From Christiangramia fulva (GTDB lineage Bacteria; Bacteroidota; Bacteroidia; Flavobacteriales; Flavobacteriaceae): DNA of 64,000 bases. Below the pieces are notes generated by a model. It was not told the DNA's origin. It ran no database searches and worked only from the letters and a program-made list of their open reading frames with translations. Position numbers and translations under genes: made by a program. The stretch covers positions 3,844,001 through 3,908,000 of the forward strand of contig NZ_CP028136.1 in NCBI RefSeq assembly GCF_003024155.1, given 5' to 3'. Shown one piece after another: positions 58,452 to 64,000 of the stretch (its first letter is position 1; the number at the start of each line of letters is the position of its first letter).

Positions 58452-60677
58452 CTAAAACTTATGTTCATCAATCGTTTCGTAATACACTTGAAGAAAAGAA
58501 TCGGATAAATTTTTAATACAAAAATCACCATCAACGATTTTTTTTGCATTTTCTATTTTAGAAGAATCCTGAGAATCATATACATTGCACATGGCTTCCA
58601 CGAAAGATTTAATATTATTTTTAGGAATAAGATAGCCAGTTTCATCTGTGAGAATTTCAGAAATTCCTCCTACGTCATAAGCGATAACCGGGGTAGATAA
58701 ATACATGGCTTCCAGAATAACTCCAGGCAAACCCTCAATCAAACTCGGTAATACAAGCATATCCGCAAAGCTAATATATGCATCTGGTTGTAACTTTTCC
58801 CCATACATGGTTACAACTTGATCTAACCTTTCAACTTTAATTTTTGATTGAACTTTTTCAAACAACCTGCCCTCTCCGATAATATGTAAATGGGCATTGG
58901 GTTTAATTTTTAAAAATTCGGAAAAGATCTTTAATAATTCAAAATGATTTTTTTCGGGTGTTAATGATCCTACATGGACAATATTAATACATTTTTCATT
59001 AAACGGATTTTTAAATTGTTGCTCTTCACGGGGGCCGATACCGTTGGTTATTACCCTGCTTTTTAAGGTAGTAAAAGGATATACCTCATTTAAATCTTTT
59101 CTTGAAGATTCTGAAACCGAAACTATCTTATCAACATTCTTAAGTAACATCCTATTCAGTTCCTTTGAAATTCTACTATTTATGTAATAACTGATTACAC
59201 TTGCATTTCGAAAAATGATTGGGACCTCCCAACCAAATATCTTTTTTGAAAAAACAGTATATTTTAAGGTGTCAGAAGCATTCGCCTGTATAATATCCGG
59301 TTGAAAATTTTTAACAATTTCGGCAATAGCTTTCCATCCCTGAAAATCTATATAGCGATAATTTTCTTTTCTTTTTAAAGATTTTATCGGTTTAGAATAG
59401 GAAAGATTTGCTTTACCCTCATATATGCTATAGATCTCTACTTCATGACCTGACTTTTCTAATTGAGAGGATAATTGACAACTAAAAATTTCTGCTCCCC
59501 GGTATTGTTTCTTCTGGATTATCTGAAGGATTTTTAGTTTTTTATCTTTACCCAAAGAAGAAATGGTTCTTTTCTCTGATAAGCGGGTATATAAGGTTTC
59601 AAATTTCTTTGCATTTTTTTCAGGATTAAATTCATCAATTACCAGTCTTTCGGCATTATCCCCCATAATTTTTCTTAGCGAATCATTATTACATAGGTTT
59701 AAAATTTTATCAACAAAAAGTTCTATCTTAAATTCATCAATAATGTAACCTGTTTTTCCATCTATTAACACCTCTTTCACACCGCCAACATTTGAAGCTA
59801 TTGCAGGTTTATTTTGAACCGCTGCTTCTAATATTACTCCTGGCACTCCTTCCACAAGACTCGAAAGAACTATAAAATCTGAAGCTGCAAGTAATTCCGG
59901 AATTTCCTTTCTAAATCCCAGCAAGAAAATAGTATCTCCCAGGTTTCTCTTTTTTACCTCTTCTTCAATGAATCTATAAGTTACACCATCTCCTACACAT
60001 ATCAGTTTTACCAGGTTATCCTTTTTCCTTATTTCTTGAAAGGTTTCTACAAGAAAGATATGATTTTTCTCCGGGCTAAAATTTCCAACATGCATTACAA
60101 TTTTTGCTTGTGAAGGAATGCCAAGTTGGCTTTTGAGTTTTGTCGTATTGAAATTAACATCAACTTTTTCTGTAGGAATTCCCCGCCTTATCACCGAAGT
60201 CTTTTCTTCCGGATAATTAAGAGTCCTTATCAAGTCTTCAATAGATTCAGAGCCCACTGAAGTAACATGGTCAACCTTTTTAAAAATTTTCCTGTACAAA
60301 GAAAGCTTAAATGAAGAATCCAGCCATTGACTAATTGTGCTAATATTTCGATAAACCAATGGTTTTCTATCGAGAAAATAATTTGCAGCCACCATATATT
60401 TCAAGGTGTCACTTCCATTGCACTGTATGACATCGGGGTTTGTTTCCTTAATAAGTTCTACTAGTCGTTTTAGTAGGTTGATATTAAATTTCCCATCCTT
60501 TTTTTTTGAAAGATCAAGATTGATCGCTCCTTCTACTTCAAGGATATTCTCATCATTTTTATAAATTCCCGCAAATATAATGGTATGCCCAAAACCAATA
60601 AGTTCTTTGCTTAAATTAGCGGCAAAGACTTCTGCTCCCCTGTATTGTCGTTTTGTTACCAGTTGAAGAATTTTCAT
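58452..60677 (-). CDS. Tandem double GT4 glycosyltransferase
   Basis: The 741-residue protein contains two complete GT4 enzymes. Unit 1 (about 1-365) starts MKILQLVTKRQYRGAEVFA and has VMHVGNFSPEKNHIFLVETF and VEGVPGVILEAAVQNKPAI. Unit 2 (about 382-741) starts LKILQIIQKKQYRGAEIFS and has IVHVGSLTPEKNHFELLKIF and IEGLPGVILEAMYLSTPVI. The near-identical starts and matching order point to an in-frame tandem duplication with loss of the stop between them. Both E-x7-E motifs are intact, so both units may be active and could add two sugars in sequence or build a short homopolymer. Confidence 0.93.
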   Translation of the reverse strand: MKILQLVTKRQYRGAEVFAANLSKELIGFGHTIIFAGIYKNDENILEVEGAINLDLSKKKDGKFNINLLKRLVELIKETNPDVIQCNGSDTLKYMVAANYFLDRKPLVYRNISTISQWLDSSFKLSLYRKIFKKVDHVTSVGSESIEDLIRTLNYPEEKTSVIRRGIPTEKVDVNFNTTKLKSQLGIPSQAKIVMHVGNFSPEKNHIFLVETFQEIRKKDNLVKLICVGDGVTYRFIEEEVKKRNLGDTIFLLGFRKEIPELLAASDFIVLSSLVEGVPGVILEAAVQNKPAIASNVGGVKEVLIDGKTGYIIDEFKIELFVDKILNLCNNDSLRKIMGDNAERLVIDEFNPEKNAKKFETLYTRLSEKRTISSLGKDKKLKILQIIQKKQYRGAEIFSCQLSSQLEKSGHEVEIYSIYEGKANLSYSKPIKSLKRKENYRYIDFQGWKAIAEIVKNFQPDIIQANASDTLKYTVFSKKIFGWEVPIIFRNASVISYYINSRISKELNRMLLKNVDKIVSVSESSRKDLNEVYPFTTLKSRVITNGIGPREEQQFKNPFNEKCINIVHVGSLTPEKNHFELLKIFSEFLKIKPNAHLHIIGEGRLFEKVQSKIKVERLDQVVTMYGEKLQPDAYISFADMLVLPSLIEGLPGVILEAMYLSTPVIAYDVGGISEILTDETGYLIPKNNIKSFVEAMCNVYDSQDSSKIENAKKIVDGDFCIKNLSDSFLQVYYETIDEHKF

Positions 60678-60680
60678 TAC

Positions 60681-61796
60681 TTAGGCCTTTAGGACTCTTT
60701 TATACATACCAAACATTTGTTTATTTATTGCATTTAATTGAAATGCTTTTTTAAATCTGGAATAAGAATACTGACTTAATGAATCTCTAAGATCTTTATT
60801 ATTGTATAATTTCAGGATTTGTTCAGCTAAACATTTGAAATCTCCTGGTGCACAAAACAAGGCACCTTTTTCGTCACCTACCACTTCCCGCAAGACTGGA
60901 AGATCTGAACAAATGCAGGGAAGTTGGGCCGCAAAAGCTTCGATTAGGGCCCCACCGAGGCCTTCGTAGTAAGAAGGAAATACAAATACAGAAGATTTGG
61001 AAAGTTCTTCCTCTACATTCTTGACAAAACCAGGGATCTGAACCCGATCCTGAAGTTCGGCTTTTAATACAAAATCCTGCAGATTTTTACTGCACTTGCC
61101 TTCAAAACCTAAGATTTTCAAGTAAATCTCTGTAATACCATATTCTGTTTCCAAATACTTTAAGGCCTTCAAAAGAATTATTTGACCTTTAGCAAACTCT
61201 TGTCTTCCTACATTTATAAGGGTAAATCTATGATTGCCTTTATCCATTTTCAGATTCTTATTTTCATTACGCCCTCTGAAGATGATTTGATAATTATTCT
61301 TAATTCTATAGATCGGTCTATAGTGATCCAATACTGTTTCAGTAATCGAATGGTAGAAACTTGGATATAACCTTGCAGTCCATAAATCAAATTGTTTGGC
61401 CAGGAGAAACTTTTGCCATGATAATCTGCTATCTTTTTTTCGCTCCTGTGAATATGGAGTATTAACCAAGCTTTGAATCACTTTTCCTTTCTTGGTAAAA
61501 CTCCGGGAAAGCCGGACTAGGATATTTGAACTAACTAATACCGAGTGTATAATTTCGGGCTTAAATTCTTCAATGTGAGTGGATAATTCATGCACCTTAC
61601 TAAAAAGACCCTTATTCTGAAGAAATCTTATATTGATGCCAAATTTTCTTACTTCTTCCTCATAACTTACTTCCCTTTTATCCCTGCAGATAAAAATCAC
61701 ATCATGACTCTCCTTTTTTAAAAATTTGGCATATACCACCATCGATTTCTCTGCCCCGCCTGTCCCAAGAGAATCTATTACTATCATTATTTTCAT
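60681..61796 (-). CDS. GT4-type glycosyltransferase
   Basis: The 371-residue GT-B enzyme begins MKIMIVIDSLGTGGAEKSM. The donor half has LINVGRQEFAKGQIILLKAL and the E-x7-E motif in PSYYEGLGGALIEAFAAQLPCI. The N-terminal half includes IIHSVLVSSNILVRLSRSF. It lies between the tandem GT gene (3-base gap) and another glycosyltransferase gene (48-base gap). The sugar it adds is not readable from sequence. Confidence 0.92.
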   Translation of the reverse strand: MKIMIVIDSLGTGGAEKSMVVYAKFLKKESHDVIFICRDKREVSYEEEVRKFGINIRFLQNKGLFSKVHELSTHIEEFKPEIIHSVLVSSNILVRLSRSFTKKGKVIQSLVNTPYSQERKKDSRLSWQKFLLAKQFDLWTARLYPSFYHSITETVLDHYRPIYRIKNNYQIIFRGRNENKNLKMDKGNHRFTLINVGRQEFAKGQIILLKALKYLETEYGITEIYLKILGFEGKCSKNLQDFVLKAELQDRVQIPGFVKNVEEELSKSSVFVFPSYYEGLGGALIEAFAAQLPCICSDLPVLREVVGDEKGALFCAPGDFKCLAEQILKLYNNKDLRDSLSQYSYSRFKKAFQLNAINKQMFGMYKRVLKA

Positions 61797-61844
61797 ATGC
61801 CAAAAAAGCCTTTTTAATATTAATAAATGATCTACCTTTAAAAA

Positions 61845-62933
61845 TCAGTTTAGTTGCAGTTTCAATTTCTTTTTCCAAATATCCCTATCAAGTTGTTTAG
61901 TGCACTCTTCTATATCAAGAGAAGAATTTTTGAATTCCCTGTGAAATTCAAAAATTCTCTTTGCCATAGCTTCGGGACTTTCATTTAAACAAACCAATAA
62001 ACCTATATTATACCGATCAAAATAATCTTTGATATCCCAATCGATCTCAGTTGAAACAACATAACAGTTACTTGCAAGATATTCGGCTAATTTTGTTGGG
62101 AAACAAACTCTATTTACAATATGATCTTTTCTAATTAAGAATCCTGCCTTACACTCAGCTATGTATTTGGCTACCTCCTCGAATTTATGGCTGGAAACAA
62201 ATTCTATATTAGAGCTAGGTATGTTCTTTGCTAAAATTTCCGTCCGCTCATCTCTACTGATTACTCTAAATTTCAGTGATGAATCCCTTTTGTACAGTTC
62301 GTCCCAAATTTCGGATACAAGGTCCAAGGCCTGCCACACTGCCCCGGAACCTAAATAACAAAAATCGATAGCCTTTTGAACATCATAGTCTCCAAAAACA
62401 GTGGTATCAACACAGGTAGGTGCAGCAAATACTTTCTCTATTTGTAATCGAGATTTTACTAGACTATTCATCCTGTGTGAAACAGTTACTACGAGATCAA
62501 TATTTTTTATCATCGTTTTCTTTATAAACCATAATAAATCAACTTTTTTATTCTGGATAAAAGAGTTTTCAGAAAATGTTTTCTCTTCTGGAACACCATT
62601 TATAAACCAAACAGTTTTCTCAGCTTCCAAACTGTAACCAAATTCCAGAGAAGAAAATCCAATTAGTCCTAGAAAACTCAGGTCAGAATTTCCAATAAAA
62701 TTTTTGATAGCACGGTTTGTTAAAAAAAAATGCTGATATCTATGCTCTAGAATCAAAGTCTTATTGAAAGAATATTCCGAAATAAATAAATCGGAATAAT
62801 ATTTTCTATCTCCCTCATTAACCCGTGGAGATATCCAAATAAAGTTAATTTCAGTATATCTTTCTTTTAGGGTCTCAAATAAAAATGCAAGTCGTGCTCT
62901 TTCCAGAGGTCCTCTGTAAATGATTAGATTCAT
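61845..62933 (-). CDS. Divergent GT-B glycosyltransferase
   Basis: The 362-residue protein looks like a GT-B glycosyltransferase but is more divergent than its neighbours. It has a nucleotide-sugar domain with IDFCYLGSGAVWQALDLVSEIW, FRVISRDERTE, and a late AGFLIRKDHIVNRVCFPTKLAEYLA, where KLAEYLA matches the GT4 pattern of a conserved Glu near the donor. VVTVSHRMNSLVKSRL is the usual hinge region. Its start overlaps the stop of the epimerase gene by 4 bases (ATGA), so the two are coupled. Confidence 0.75.
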   Translation of the reverse strand: MNLIIYRGPLERARLAFLFETLKERYTEINFIWISPRVNEGDRKYYSDLFISEYSFNKTLILEHRYQHFFLTNRAIKNFIGNSDLSFLGLIGFSSLEFGYSLEAEKTVWFINGVPEEKTFSENSFIQNKKVDLLWFIKKTMIKNIDLVVTVSHRMNSLVKSRLQIEKVFAAPTCVDTTVFGDYDVQKAIDFCYLGSGAVWQALDLVSEIWDELYKRDSSLKFRVISRDERTEILAKNIPSSNIEFVSSHKFEEVAKYIAECKAGFLIRKDHIVNRVCFPTKLAEYLASNCYVVSTEIDWDIKDYFDRYNIGLLVCLNESPEAMAKRIFEFHREFKNSSLDIEECTKQLDRDIWKKKLKLQLN

Positions 62934-64000
62934 ACCAAATTTTTCTTTTCCTGAAGTATTGAAACTATCTGTTTCGCAGCGGTTCCATCTCCATAGGGAT
63001 TAACAGCATTTGCCATTTTATCATAAATTTCCTTATTAGACAATAATTCCTGCACCGCATTAATAATATTTGATTTGTTGGTCCCTACCAATTTCACTGT
63101 TCCATGTTTAAGAGCTTCCGGCCGCTCTGTATTATCCCTCATAACCAAAATAGGTTTCCCCAAACCGGGACCTTCTTCCTGTACTCCACCCGAGTCAGTA
63201 AGAATAAGTGTGCTCCTTTTCATTGCACTAATAAATTCTGGATAGCCTAAAGGTTTTATTAATTTAACATTTTCAAGATCAGACAAATATTCTCTCACCG
63301 TTTCCTGTACATTAGGATTTAAATGCAATGGGTATATAAAATATACGTTAGGATTGGAATTGGCAAGGGCTCTAATTGCCTCACTGATTCCAATAAATCC
63401 TTTCCCAAAATTTTCTCTTCTATGTCCTGTAATTAGGACTAGTTTTTTTTCTTTTAGACCCCCGGTAAAGAAAGCCTCAAGTTCTTCAGGATATATATTC
63501 TCTTTGGTTACCTTCTCCGCTGAAAATAATAAGGCGTCTATAACTGTATTTCCTGTAACAAACACCTTTTCTTTAGTGACATTTTCCTGCAGTAAATTAT
63601 TTTTATTGTTATCCGTAGGAGCAAAATGAAAATCTGCAATCTTTGAGATCAAATTCCTGTTCACTTCCTCCGGCCATGGAGAAAGATTGTTATAAGTACG
63701 CAATCCGGCTTCTACATGAGCTACCTTTATTTTATTATAGAAGGCGACCAACGAAGAGATGAAGGCTGTTGTTGTGTCTCCCTGAGTAATTAAAAGATCT
63801 GGGGATATTTTATTAAGAACAACCTCAAGCCTTTCTATGCATAAGGCAGAAAGAGAAGACAAAGTTTGATTAGGTTTCATTAATTCCAGATCATAATCCG
63901 GGGATATCTCAAACCATTCAAGAATTGGCTCCAGCATTTCCTTATGTTGACCAGTTGAAATAACAGTAACATCTAAGAACCCATTCTTCTCCAATTCCTT
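62930..64000 (-). CDS. wecB: UDP-N-acetylglucosamine 2-epimerase (non-hydrolysing), 5' end beyond window
   Basis: The frame stays open to the right edge, so the true start is outside; 356 residues are visible. It matches WecB/MnaA, which interconverts UDP-GlcNAc and UDP-ManNAc. Seen are ISTGQHKEML near the start, ITQGDTTTAFISSLVAFY, HVEAGLRTYNNLSPWPEEVNR, LITGHRRENFGKGF, and SGGVQEEGPGLGKPILVMRDNTERPEAL. Full-length homologues are about 370-380 residues, so only the first 20-30 are missing. It would supply ManNAc or ManNAc-derived sugars to the polymer. The hydrolysing NeuC type is less likely because the motifs are the WecB form. Confidence 0.94.
   Translation of the reverse strand, partial: KELEKNGFLDVTVISTGQHKEMLEPILEWFEISPDYDLELMKPNQTLSSLSALCIERLEVVLNKISPDLLITQGDTTTAFISSLVAFYNKIKVAHVEAGLRTYNNLSPWPEEVNRNLISKIADFHFAPTDNNKNNLLQENVTKEKVFVTGNTVIDALLFSAEKVTKENIYPEELEAFFTGGLKEKKLVLITGHRRENFGKGFIGISEAIRALANSNPNVYFIYPLHLNPNVQETVREYLSDLENVKLIKPLGYPEFISAMKRSTLILTDSGGVQEEGPGLGKPILVMRDNTERPEALKHGTVKLVGTNKSNIINAVQELLSNKEIYDKMANAVNPYGDGTAAKQIVSILQEKKNLV

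Noticed and set aside
35061..64000. Exosortase/PEP-CTERM type exopolysaccharide locus
   Set aside because: AsnB and deacetylase genes fit, but there is no exosortase, no sorting-signal protein and no other marker of that system in the window.
62930..64000. Hydrolysing NeuC epimerase feeding a standard sialic acid pathway
   Set aside because: The motifs are those of the non-hydrolysing WecB type, and no NeuB is visible, so a standard route cannot be claimed.

Overview
The window looks like a chromosomal segment of a marine-type flavobacterium (Bacteroidota, Flavobacteriaceae, broadly Gramella/Christiangramia- or Salegentibacter-like). The reasons are its AT-rich composition, A-rich rather than Shine-Dalgarno-rich start regions, several matches to the Bacteroidota -7 promoter element TAnnTTTG, a ProB without a PUA domain, a fused ThrA, and the protein families present. 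The genus is an inference. No rRNA, tRNA, insertion sequence, phage gene or CRISPR array was seen.

Left part (1-34 kb), housekeeping and signalling. A truncated beta-propeller sensor gene is divergent from an AraC-type regulator. An RluE-type pseudouridine synthase follows. Next is a compact minus-strand photosensory operon: a giant CheB/CheR/PAS/histidine kinase, a bacteriophytochrome kinase, a response regulator and a heme oxygenase that would supply the biliverdin chromophore. The proline operon proC-proB-proA follows and ends in a strong terminator. After it come an M61 lipoprotein peptidase, a Kef-type cation/proton antiporter and an ABC1/UbiB-family kinase. The threonine operon thrA-thrB-thrC is on the minus strand and is preceded by a good promoter and an Ile/Thr-rich candidate leader peptide. 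Then come a MoxR AAA+ ATPase with its VWA partner, a PAP2 phosphatase, a membrane-anchored EEP hydrolase, a single-domain response regulator and a multi-PAS protein that has a histidine-kinase dimerization helix pair but no ATPase domain.

Right part (32.9-64 kb), capsule or exopolysaccharide locus. Apart from the plus-strand CpsB-type PHP phosphatase, everything is on the minus strand and tightly packed, and the locus runs off the right edge. Read in transcription order it has a UDP-GlcNAc 2-epimerase, several GT-B glycosyltransferases (one a tandem double enzyme), a GNAT protein, a Wzy/EpsG-like polymerase, a polysaccharide deacetylase, an asparagine-synthase-type amidotransferase and a PglK-like ABC flippase candidate. 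It continues with a GT2, a four-gene cassette (DRE-TIM aldolase, CMP-sugar synthetase, HAD phosphatase, GT29-like sialyltransferase), two GT4 enzymes, a bacillosamine-type set (phosphoglycosyl transferase, acetyltransferase, aminotransferase, 4,6-dehydratase), the exporter Wza, the tyrosine autokinase Wzc and, further on, a Wzi-like outer-membrane protein.

The most interesting candidate is the four-gene cassette at 45.0-48.5 kb. It has the logic of a sialic-acid or Kdo pathway (make a 2-keto-3-deoxy acid, dephosphorylate, activate with CMP, transfer with a GT29 enzyme), but the expected PEP-dependent synthase (NeuB/KdsA) is replaced by a pyruvate-aldolase-like DRE-TIM protein with an extra C-terminal domain. 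Other items to check are the thr leader, the polypyrimidine repeat family that brackets the polymerase/GNAT pair, the kinase-less PAS protein and the structured region ahead of proC.
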